Origin: an uncultured Lachnospiraceae bacterium
GTDB lineage: Bacteria > Bacillota > Clostridia > Lachnospirales > Lachnospiraceae
Assembly (NCBI GenBank): GCA_910586025.1
Contig: CAJUIO010000034.1
Span: forward strand, 17,676-34,903
Length of the DNA stretch: 17,228 nt
Direction of reading: 5' to 3'
Shown here: in pieces, positions 7,136 to 13,742 of the stretch
Numbering within the stretch: position 1 is the first letter of the stretch
Layout: each line of letters begins with the position of its first letter
Position numbers and translations under genes: made by a program
Notes under the pieces: model-generated
What the model saw: the letters and a program-made list of their open reading frames with translations, nothing else
The model's database searches: none
Told to the model about the DNA's origin: nothing

Positions 7136-7321
7136 CTACTGCAAAAATTTCATCAACTGAGTCTTGTTTTCCATTGCCGACTTTGCGCCTTTTTCAAAAA
7201 ACTGCTTGATCTTCGGATCCTTTGATTCCGCCGCATATTCCTTCATCTTGCAATGGGTCGTGTCATAGCCGCCAATCAGATGGCGCAGGTTCTGTAATTC
7301 CAGTTCAGATAAGTTAGCCAT
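7136..7321 (-). CDS. Small Coat_F-like helical protein, first of a pair
   Basis: This 61-residue product starts MANLSELELQNLRHLIGG and folds in prediction-by-eye as two amphipathic helices (about 4-28 and 34-60). The pattern YDTTHCKMKEYAAESKDP followed by KQFFEKGAKSAMENKTQL resembles the first helical hairpin of Coat_F and other ferritin-like proteins. A very strong ribosome binding site (AAGGAGG, seven bases before the ATG) suggests high expression. The next gene begins 12 bases downstream and looks like the other half of the fold. A spore-coat role is inferred from resemblance only. The 66 bases upstream hold no clear sigmaA promoter; a sporulation sigma factor is possible. Confidence 0.72.
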   Translation of the reverse strand: MANLSELELQNLRHLIGGYDTTHCKMKEYAAESKDPKIKQFFEKGAKSAMENKTQLMKFLQ

Positions 7322-7387
7322 AAAAAAACCTCCTTGAAAATATGATTGTCAATTTCATTATTTCCAGAAGGTTTGATTTTATACTAT

Positions 7388-9247
7388 TCAGTCGTCCAGC
7401 CAGAAGTCCTCGTCGTTCTCGTCGATATCGTCAATCTGAACTCTGTAAGCGCTGTAATCCTCTTCCCTGACTCGCACGTTTTTTTCAGTTTTTTTCTGCA
7501 AGTTTTCATTTACCCCGCTTTGCGCTTTGCCTTTCGGGGCGGCTTTCTTTTTATTTCCGTCAGGCCGGGCTTTCTTTTTCCCTTTGGACGCACTCTTTGC
7601 CTTCGGCTTCATAAGCTTCATTTTACATGCAATGTGAACCAGCATATGGCCCTTTGGCATGGATAAAAGCTCATCCCGCGTCACCGCTCCCATCATAACG
7701 ATCAGCGCAAAATAAACCAGGACCGCAACTGCAACCGCAAAGGCAAGGGCTATGATATTGATATGGAAAAGCAGATACAGCCCCTGGTATACTCCGTAGG
7801 CCGCAGCTCCCATGATCCCGGCCGCCAGAGCCGGTCTGAAAAAGGTTCTGTCAGCCTCCTGCCGGTATCCTAAATGCTTCCGGATGGAAATGCTGTTAAG
7901 CAGACACATCAGGAAGGAATAGATGATAATGGCAAGCACATAGTAATAGGATCCGTACTTTTCATCCAGTCCGTAAAGCATTCCCGCAAGGGCCCCTGTC
8001 TGAATCACCAGTGCAACGGCAGCATTGATCACCGGGCTGTTCAGTCTGCCGATGGACTGCAGCACCGCATTGGAGAGCGTTGACATGGCATAAAAGATCA
8101 CGCTGACGGAAAGCGCCGCAAGGAGAGACGAGGAGAGGTCAATGGACTCCTTCTGGGGATAGAGCACCAGCATCACCGGCTTTGCAAGGACGGCAAGCCC
8201 TGCGGCAGCGGGGATGGAGATCAGCATGGTCACCTTCATGGCCTTGGCCACCTTCCTTCCGGCTCCCTTCAGATCCTTTCTCGCATAATCTCCGGAAATA
8301 CCGGGAATCAGCGCCGTGGCCATAGCGGACGCAAGAGCTATGGGGATATTGGACACCTTCACGGCCTTTCCGATAATCCCCGTAAAGGAGGCCACCTGGG
8401 TATCCGCCATCTTTTTGACATCAATCATCATCCACTGATAGACATTCTGATTGATAAAGGTATTTGCATTATAAATAAAGGTGCTCAGAATAAAAGGTGT
8501 CACCACCAGGATAATCATTTTAAACACAGCCCCATAGGATTCCTCCTTATGGTTCGTATCCCTCTCGATTCTCCTCTTGATCATGCCGTTATTCAGCTTG
8601 TAAACGCCCGCCATGAAGAGCAGAGCCGTAAGAACGCCTATTCCCGTGCCGATGGCTCCGCCCATGGCTCCCCAGGAAAGGCCCTCGCTCCTCTCCCTCT
8701 GCCCTGCCGCATTCAGAAGCAGATACGCCATAAGAATACTTCCCGCCGCATTGAGGATCTGTTCCAGGATCTGGGAAACCGAGGTCTGCACCATGCTCCT
8801 GTGAGCCTGAAAATACCCCCGCAGCACGCCCAGAATTCCGCTCAGGAAGATAGTGGGGGCGAGAACCCGGAGCGCCGGGATGGCATAGTCAATTTTCACA
8901 AGGAGCCCCGCCCCGAAAAATACAAATAAGCTGGCAATACCACCTACTACCAGCACATAAATAAAAGCACACTGGAAAATACGGTGTGCGTTTCGATATT
9001 CTTTTACTGCCAGCTTCTGGGCAATTACCTTGGAGATGGCAGAAGGTATACTGTAAGAAGATATAAGAAGCACAATGGTATAGGCGTTATATGCCGTATT
9101 GTAATATCCGATCCCCTCATCACCCAGAATGGCTGTCATCGGGCTGTTGTAGAGCAGCCCGATGATGCGGACGATGATTCCGGCCGCCGCCAGAATCCCC
9201 GCCTGCATGATAAATCCGTCTCTCTTTTTGTTATCCGGCATTGCCAT
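7388..9247 (-). CDS. SpoVB/YtgP-type polysaccharide (lipid II-like) flippase of the MOP superfamily, with long charged tail
   Basis: This multi-pass membrane protein moves lipid-linked sugar precursors across the membrane. Relatives include SpoVB (spore cortex) and YtgP/MurJ (lipid II). The N-terminus (GFIMQAGILAAAGIIVRIIGLLYNSPMTAILGDEGIGYYN-type start) and the internal FxSGILGVLRGYFQ and IPGIS segments are typical of the Firmicute group. About 14 hydrophobic helices occupy residues 15-540. Residues 544-619 form a cytoplasm-like tail: first Lys-rich (AKSASKGKKKARP), then acidic, ending DIDENDEDFWLDD. The ATG at 9247 has TGGAGTG upstream; a second ATG two codons on is possible. It starts 13 bases after glgA. 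I cannot separate a SpoVB role from a MurJ role by eye. Confidence 0.88.
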   Translation of the reverse strand: MAMPDNKKRDGFIMQAGILAAAGIIVRIIGLLYNSPMTAILGDEGIGYYNTAYNAYTIVLLISSYSIPSAISKVIAQKLAVKEYRNAHRIFQCAFIYVLVVGGIASLFVFFGAGLLVKIDYAIPALRVLAPTIFLSGILGVLRGYFQAHRSMVQTSVSQILEQILNAAGSILMAYLLLNAAGQRERSEGLSWGAMGGAIGTGIGVLTALLFMAGVYKLNNGMIKRRIERDTNHKEESYGAVFKMIILVVTPFILSTFIYNANTFINQNVYQWMMIDVKKMADTQVASFTGIIGKAVKVSNIPIALASAMATALIPGISGDYARKDLKGAGRKVAKAMKVTMLISIPAAAGLAVLAKPVMLVLYPQKESIDLSSSLLAALSVSVIFYAMSTLSNAVLQSIGRLNSPVINAAVALVIQTGALAGMLYGLDEKYGSYYYVLAIIIYSFLMCLLNSISIRKHLGYRQEADRTFFRPALAAGIMGAAAYGVYQGLYLLFHINIIALAFAVAVAVLVYFALIVMMGAVTRDELLSMPKGHMLVHIACKMKLMKPKAKSASKGKKKARPDGNKKKAAPKGKAQSGVNENLQKKTEKNVRVREEDYSAYRVQIDDIDENDEDFWLDD

Positions 9248-9260
9248 TACACTCCAAAGT

Positions 9261-10706
9261 TTATCCGATCAGCCAGTCATACATTTCCTGATATTTCCGC
9301 GCCGACACATTCCATGAAAAATCAACGGCCATGGCACGGTCCACGATTTTATTCCACTCGCGCTTTTTCTCGTAATAGACCTTTTCCGCATAATAGATCG
9401 TTCCAAGCATCTCATGGGCATTATAATTTGTAAAGGAAAAACCGGTACCGGTACTCTCATATTCATTATATGGCACCACCGTATCCTTTAGTCCGCCGGT
9501 TTCCCTGACAATGGGCACAGTGCCGTAGCGCAGGCTCATCAGCTGACTGAGACCGCAGGGTTCAAACAGGGACGGCATCAGAAAAGCGTCACAGGCCGCA
9601 TAAATCTTGTGGGACAAAGCATCCGAATAATAAATGTTGGCAGAAACCTTGTTATTGTATTTCCAGTCAAAGTGGCGGAACATATTCTCATACCGCTCTT
9701 CTCCCGTTCCCAGCACCACGATCTGCACATTGCTCTGGCACAGCTCATCCATCACATAGGCGATCAGGTCGAATCCCTTCTGGTCCGTAAGCCTGGACAC
9801 GATACCGATCATGAACTTCTTATCATCCTGCTCCAAGCCCAGCTCCGCCTGAAGGGCGCGCTTGTTCTTGATCTTTTCCTTGCGGAAATTCATGGCGTTG
9901 TAATTATACTCTATATATTTATCTGTCTCCGGGTTGAAGTCGTCTGTGTCAATACCGTTCACAATCCCCCTCAGACTGCCGCTCCTCGCCTGGAGAAGAC
10001 CGTTTAAGTTCTCCCCGTAAAATTCTGTCTTAATCTCTTCCGCATAGGTGTCGCTCACGGTGGTGATAGCGTCCGCAAACACGATGCCTCCCTTTAAGAG
10101 GTTTGCGTCCTTGTAAGCCTCAAGCTTATCCGGCGTGAAATAATAGTCCGGAAGTCCGGTGATATCCTGCACGTCCTTGATGTTCCACTTTCCCTGGAAT
10201 TTCAGATTGTGGATCGTCATAATGGATTTGATTCCCCGATAGAATTCACTTCCCTGGAAACGCTCCTTTAAGTACACAGGAATCAGTCCTGTCTGCCAGT
10301 CATGACAGTGAATGATATCCGGTCTGAAATCAATCACCGGAAGAATGGACAGCGCCGCCTTTGAGAAAAACGCATATTTTTCAATCTCAAAAAGCGCATT
10401 GTCGCTGTAGGGCTTAAAGCCCCCGAAAAACATCTCGTTATCAATAAAGTAGTATTTTACCCCGTCCACCTCCGCATACAGGATACCTACATACTCATTT
10501 TTCCAGTGGAAGTCCATATAAAAATGACTGACATAGCTGAGCTTATCCTTCATTTCCTGCTTCATGCAGGTATATTTGGGAAGGATTACTCTCACATCAA
10601 AATACTGCTTATCAATACATTTGGGAAGGGAGCCGACAACGTCCGCAAGACCTCCCGTCTTAATAAATGGTACACCCTCCGATGCGACAAAAAGAATCTT
10701 CTTCAT
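9261..10706 (-). CDS. glgA: Glycogen synthase (ADP-glucose alpha-1,4-glucosyltransferase)
   Basis: GlgA extends alpha-1,4-glucan chains using ADP-glucose and belongs to the GT5 family. The 481-residue product opens MKKILFVASEGVPFIKTGGL, carrying the KTGGLADVVGSLP ADP-glucose-binding loop, and near the C-terminus has FEPCGLSQLMSLRYGTVPIV and ETGGLKDTV, the family's catalytic and nucleotide-binding segment. I start at ATG 10706; an in-frame GTG at 10709 is only three bases from the GGAGGG site, whereas the ATG is six away. No other glycogen gene (glgC, glgD, glgP, glgB) is adjacent, so it stands apart from a glg operon. It is followed 13 bases on by the flippase gene and preceded by a Spo0A-type regulator gene. 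Confidence 0.95.
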   Translation of the reverse strand: MKKILFVASEGVPFIKTGGLADVVGSLPKCIDKQYFDVRVILPKYTCMKQEMKDKLSYVSHFYMDFHWKNEYVGILYAEVDGVKYYFIDNEMFFGGFKPYSDNALFEIEKYAFFSKAALSILPVIDFRPDIIHCHDWQTGLIPVYLKERFQGSEFYRGIKSIMTIHNLKFQGKWNIKDVQDITGLPDYYFTPDKLEAYKDANLLKGGIVFADAITTVSDTYAEEIKTEFYGENLNGLLQARSGSLRGIVNGIDTDDFNPETDKYIEYNYNAMNFRKEKIKNKRALQAELGLEQDDKKFMIGIVSRLTDQKGFDLIAYVMDELCQSNVQIVVLGTGEERYENMFRHFDWKYNNKVSANIYYSDALSHKIYAACDAFLMPSLFEPCGLSQLMSLRYGTVPIVRETGGLKDTVVPYNEYESTGTGFSFTNYNAHEMLGTIYYAEKVYYEKKREWNKIVDRAMAVDFSWNVSARKYQEMYDWLIG

Positions 10707-10735
10707 CACAAACCCTCCAACATTATTATTAATTA

Positions 10736-10766
10736 TGATTATACAACAATAATCAAATCATTAAAA
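10736..10766 (-). promoter_or_regulatory. Candidate glgA promoter overlapped by a palindrome
   Basis: On the minus strand TATAAT (10738-10743) lies about 30 bases before the glgA start, with only a weak -35 (TTTTAA, 10761-10766) at 17-base spacing. The -10 is embedded in a perfect inverted repeat, TGATTAT-N6-ATAATCA (10736-10755), a plausible operator. A weak -35 with an operator over the -10 suggests regulated rather than constitutive transcription. Confidence 0.5.
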
Positions 10767-10798
10767 GAGAGAATTTGGATATTTTTGCCCGGTGCGCC

Positions 10799-11317
10799 CT
10801 ATTTCTTGTACTGCAGACGGATTTTGTCGGCGATCAGTGCAATAAACTCCGAATTTGTCGGCTTCCCCTTTCCGTTGTTGATCGTATACCCGAAAAGATC
10901 GTCCAGTGTCTCCATTCGTCCCCGGTTCCAGGCCACCTCAATGGCATGACGGATGGCTCTCTCCACCCTGCTCGAGGTGGTCTGATAGCGCTTGGCGATC
11001 GTCGGGTAAAGCACCTTCGTAATGGATCCCAGCATATCGGGCTCTTCCACGGACATCATGATGGCTTCCCTCAGATACTGGTAGCCCTTGATGTGTGCGG
11101 GAACACCAATCTCATGTATCATATCCGTCACGTCCTTCTCAAGGTCGTGAGTCATTTTCTCCACGCGAATCGTCTCTTTCGCTTCCTTATCAAATCCCCG
11201 GCTTCCTGAGGGAACGGTTATCATGATCTGAAACTCCCTGTTCTTGGATAACAGATCATCCAGTATTTTATACACCTTGTCGGTGTCCTTTACCGCGGTC
11301 AAATTAAGCTGTTCCAT
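10799..11317 (-). CDS. Spo0A-type DNA-binding protein lacking an intact receiver domain
   Basis: The 172-residue product ends in a nearly perfect Spo0A C-terminal DNA-binding domain (about residues 58-170): IHEIGVPAHIKGYQYLREAI, LGSITKVLYPTIAKRY, the helix-turn-helix TSSRVERAIRHAIEVAWNRG, LFGYT and GKPTNSEFIALIADKIRL. Spo0A is the master regulator of sporulation entry and normally has an N-terminal phosphorylatable receiver of about 120 residues. Here only about 55 residues precede the DNA-binding domain, with no phosphoacceptor Asp site or conserved Lys region. Residues 8-36 faintly resemble the first strand and helix of a receiver, so this may be a shrunken receiver. The ATG at 11317 has GGAGGG six bases upstream (ATG 11320 is the alternative). 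The open frame to 11386 runs into the promoter. glgA follows after 92 bases. Confidence 0.9.
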   Translation of the reverse strand: MEQLNLTAVKDTDKVYKILDDLLSKNREFQIMITVPSGSRGFDKEAKETIRVEKMTHDLEKDVTDMIHEIGVPAHIKGYQYLREAIMMSVEEPDMLGSITKVLYPTIAKRYQTTSSRVERAIRHAIEVAWNRGRMETLDDLFGYTINNGKGKPTNSEFIALIADKIRLQYKK

Positions 11318-11357
11318 CATGCTCCCTCCACTTTTTTCCAAATATTGATATGAAACT

Positions 11358-11386
11358 ATTATAAAGAACATGATACGCCTAATCAA
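11358..11386 (-). promoter_or_regulatory. SigmaA-type promoter of the Spo0A-like gene
   Basis: On the minus strand TTGATT (11381-11386) and TATAAT (11358-11363) are spaced by 17 bases, about 41 bases before the chosen start codon. This looks vegetative rather than sporulation-specific and gives the gene its own transcription start. Confidence 0.8.
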
Positions 11387-11446
11387 CTGTCATCCATCGC
11401 ACAGATTCTGCCCCGCTCCCGTTCCGGTCTCAAAATACGACGGCAT

Positions 11447-11464
11447 CCGCCACCCGGCTGGCGG
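11447..11464 (-). terminator. Small GC hairpin after the S66 peptidase gene
   Basis: CCGCCA and TGGCGG form a 6-bp stem with a six-base loop, 26 bases beyond the peptidase stop. In the minus direction the following ATGCCGTCGTATTTTGAG has only a short T-run, so this is at best a weak terminator for the four-gene operon. The rest of the 11387-11490 gap is GC-rich and I see nothing else definite in it. Confidence 0.35.
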
Positions 11465-11490
11465 CTGATTCTCCGTCATTTCGTGGAAAA

Positions 11491-12540
11491 TTATGCGCCC
11501 AGCTCCATGGACACCCGGATTTTTCCGTTTCCCCCCTCTATTTTTGCACAGCTTCCCGTAACCAGCGGCATCATGGGGGCCAAATGTCCCAGATCCACGT
11601 CCATGAATACGGGAACCCGGTATTTTGCCGCAACGGGAAGGACTGCCTCAAAGCGGTCCAGGCCCATCATCTCCTCTCCAAGGCGGGGACGGCCGATCAG
11701 AAAGCCCTTCACATGGCGGAACCACCCCGCATTTTCCATCTGCCACATGGCCCTGCGGATGGCGAACACATTCAGGTCGCAAGCCTCCAGAAACCAGAGG
11801 ATTCCGTCCTTACTGTATTTTTCCGCAAAATTCGACACCTGATCAAATCCGGTTCCTGTCAGATTCACCAGACAGTCCATACAGCCTCCCAGAAGTCTTC
11901 CTTCCATAACGCCTTCCTTCATCTCTCGCATCCGGCCCTCTCCGTCCGGCCCGAACAGCCTGATTTCCAAAGGCTCCGTACAGTTGTAGGGTACAAGAGG
12001 ATGCTCCTCGTCCTTAAGACTCTCCTTCTCCCATGTGCCGTAGCTCTCAAAGACAGTCTTTTTCCCGAGGAGAAGGTCAAAGGCATCGCTGACGGACGGA
12101 TGCCAGGGCTCCATGCCAAAGGCGGCTGCGCAGGGACCGTAGACAGATGCCGTATCGCAGAGCGTTGCCAGAAGAAAGGTCATGTTGGTATTGTCCGAAT
12201 ATCCCATATACCACTTGGGCGGTGCCTTCCTGATTCTGTCAAAGTCAACGAAATTCAATGTCTCGCACATCAGCTCTCCGCCTCCGCAGGAAATCAGGCA
12301 GTCGTTCTCACCGCTGGTATAGTAATCCGTAAGCTCTCTGCCGCATTTCTCCGGAGTGCTGCTGATACCGATCCCCTCCTGAGCATAGCAGTTCGGGCCG
12401 AGATCCGTTCCAAAGCCCATGGCCCTCCACCGGTCCAGCGCATGGTCAAAGGCTGACCTGTAGGGCTCGATGGAGCACCCAAAGGAGGGGGCCGCAAAGC
12501 CGATAGTGCCGTTTGGTTTCAAAAAATCGGGAAATCTCAT
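11491..12540 (-). CDS. S66 family serine peptidase (LD-carboxypeptidase / MccF-like)
   Basis: The 349-residue product belongs to peptidase family S66, whose members remove terminal D-amino acids from murein tetrapeptides (LdcA) or cleave microcin C-type compounds and acyl-amino acids (MccF). The catalytic triad is visible: Ser115 in GYSDNT, Glu252 in LEACD and His319 in DLGHLAP. An oxyanion-type SCGGGE segment sits near residue 84. No signal peptide is seen, so it should be cytoplasmic. I start at ATG 12540, preceded by AAAGGAG; the frame opens 9 codons earlier inside the upstream gene. It is the last gene of a four-gene operon with a surface protein and transporters, which points to envelope recycling or self-protection, but the substrate cannot be told from sequence. 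Confidence 0.88.
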   Translation of the reverse strand: MRFPDFLKPNGTIGFAAPSFGCSIEPYRSAFDHALDRWRAMGFGTDLGPNCYAQEGIGISSTPEKCGRELTDYYTSGENDCLISCGGGELMCETLNFVDFDRIRKAPPKWYMGYSDNTNMTFLLATLCDTASVYGPCAAAFGMEPWHPSVSDAFDLLLGKKTVFESYGTWEKESLKDEEHPLVPYNCTEPLEIRLFGPDGEGRMREMKEGVMEGRLLGGCMDCLVNLTGTGFDQVSNFAEKYSKDGILWFLEACDLNVFAIRRAMWQMENAGWFRHVKGFLIGRPRLGEEMMGLDRFEAVLPVAAKYRVPVFMDVDLGHLAPMMPLVTGSCAKIEGGNGKIRVSMELGA

Positions 12541-12544
12541 GATT

Positions 12545-13402
12545 TTATTCTCCTTTATTTTTATCATTTTTCCTGAACAGGACAGCGATCAGCAGGGCAG
12601 TCACCACAACCACCAGCAGCACGGCAGCTCCGGTGCCGGCCATAACCGCCGCATTGGTTTTGGGCGGCATAACCTCCCCCTCGGGCTTCTTTGCCGGATA
12701 CAGCTCCCGGTCAATTGCGCCGGGGCCATAGCTCAGGGAAAGCTCTCCGTTTTCGGGATCATCCACGCAGACCCAGCCTTCCTCCCCATAATAATATCCG
12801 ACATAGGTCCACCTATTTCCGTCCGGATCCGTGTAGAGATCCTGATACACCGGACTGTCGCCTCCGGAAAAGTACTCCTCCACCCGTCCTGTAATCCGCC
12901 CGGAGCCCGGGTAGTCCCAGAAGATCAGTTCTTTCTTGATCTCATACCCGTCAAGCTCCCCCTGGTAATCCGCAAACCCGCTCTCATGCTCTGCCCGGAA
13001 ATCCTCCTCCATGTAAACCTGTGCCAGATTCTCGAAAACCACCCAGCCGTCCCGCACATCAGGCTCAAGACTCTCCTCGGCCTCCGGCTCGTATCCCCAC
13101 AGATTCAGCACGGCCCAGGTAACTCCGCCTCTCCCCTTATAGGTAAAGCCCACATAAAAACGCTTTCCGTTTTTGATTCTGGCCACCTCTTTGGAGTCTC
13201 CGGGCTTCTCATAGACCACAACAAAGCCTTCCTTCCCATTCGTCAGATAATCTCTGCCGTCATACTCGCACTCATCCAGATTCTCCATGTAAAAATCTCC
13301 GGAGGGCTCCCAGATCACATCTGCCGAGGCGGTAAAGGACACAGATGCCCAGAAAATCAGCACCGCACCAAGAACTGTCATACACTTCCATCTTCTCTTC
13401 AT
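12545..13402 (-). CDS. Secreted, cell-surface protein with two SH3-like segments and a C-terminal PPKTN sorting-like signal
   Basis: I do not recognise a named family. The 285-residue product has a classical signal peptide (MKRRWKCMTV then a hydrophobic stretch, likely cleavage after TASA at residue 27). Two SH3b-like segments follow: residues about 57-101 (GFVVVYEKPGDSKEVAR ... VTWAVL) and about 159-212 (LIFWDYPGSGRITGRV ... GEEGWVCV). The end is MPPKTN at 245-250, a hydrophobic helix (about 252-276) and the basic tail RKNDKNK, which is the layout of a sortase substrate with a non-canonical motif; a plain C-terminal membrane anchor is the alternative. AGGAGGAG precedes the ATG. It is the third gene of the operon, followed four bases later by the S66 peptidase. 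Confidence 0.7.
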   Translation of the reverse strand: MKRRWKCMTVLGAVLIFWASVSFTASADVIWEPSGDFYMENLDECEYDGRDYLTNGKEGFVVVYEKPGDSKEVARIKNGKRFYVGFTYKGRGGVTWAVLNLWGYEPEAEESLEPDVRDGWVVFENLAQVYMEEDFRAEHESGFADYQGELDGYEIKKELIFWDYPGSGRITGRVEEYFSGGDSPVYQDLYTDPDGNRWTYVGYYYGEEGWVCVDDPENGELSLSYGPGAIDRELYPAKKPEGEVMPPKTNAAVMAGTGAAVLLVVVVTALLIAVLFRKNDKNKGE

Positions 13403-13415
13403 AATCTCCTCCTTT

Positions 13416-13742
13416 TCACAAAAGAATTCCCAACACTGCTCCCGTTATATACGAAAACAGGTTGCAGGCCGCCGCACACCGGTACGGATGTCTGATCCCG
13501 TTTCCATAAGTTCTATAATACCACCCTTCCGCCAAAATCACCACCGCTTCGATACCGATCTGGACCAAAAGCCTGTCCCCCGTCAGGACGCAAACCAGAA
13601 CCGCCGCCGGATTGGTGAGCACATTGACAAGAAACACCAGAAGAAGATCCTTTCCCCTGGCACGAAACAGCAGCGAAACAGGCAGCTCCAGCAGGAGGGT
13701 AAGCGTCAGGGAGAGTGCAAATTTTAATGTAAGCTCATTCAT
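13416..13742 (-). CDS. Small four-helix integral membrane protein
   Basis: I do not recognise this gene. With ATG 13742 as start the product has 108 residues and four hydrophobic segments, at about 5-26, 32-53, 57-75 and 88-107, with few charges. The frame is open for ten more codons, but GGAGG and AGGTG sit just upstream of 13742 and MNELTLKF is a sensible membrane-protein N-terminus. The start overlaps the 3' end of the MFS-like gene by eight bases, so translation is coupled, and the secreted protein begins 13 bases after its stop. Its function may be tied to either neighbour, for example as an accessory subunit or a chaperone of the surface protein. No enzyme motif is visible. Confidence 0.7.
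   Translation of the reverse strand: MNELTLKFALSLTLTLLLELPVSLLFRARGKDLLLVFLVNVLTNPAAVLVCVLTGDRLLVQIGIEAVVILAEGWYYRTYGNGIRHPYRCAAACNLFSYITGAVLGILL

Noticed and set aside
7347..7352. TTGACA on the minus strand upstream of the Coat_F-like pair as a -35 box
   Set aside because: A -10 at normal spacing would fall in the ribosome binding site and start codon, so it cannot serve this gene as a vegetative promoter.
10823..10862. Two copies of TTTGTCGGC, 31 bases apart, resembling 0A boxes
   Set aside because: They match the Spo0A-box core only partly and fall in the highly conserved coding sequence (codons for PTN and ADK), so they are most likely a by-product of the protein sequence.
11318..11386. 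Longer N-terminus for the Spo0A-like protein
   Set aside because: The extended frame starts inside the -35 box of a good promoter and has no ribosome binding site; GGAGGG stands directly before the ATG pair at 11317-11320.
11584..12456. Long plus-strand open frame antisense to the S66 peptidase
   Set aside because: The minus frame has the full S66 catalytic triad. The antisense frame is rich in His, Pro and Ser, typical of a shadow of a GC-rich gene.
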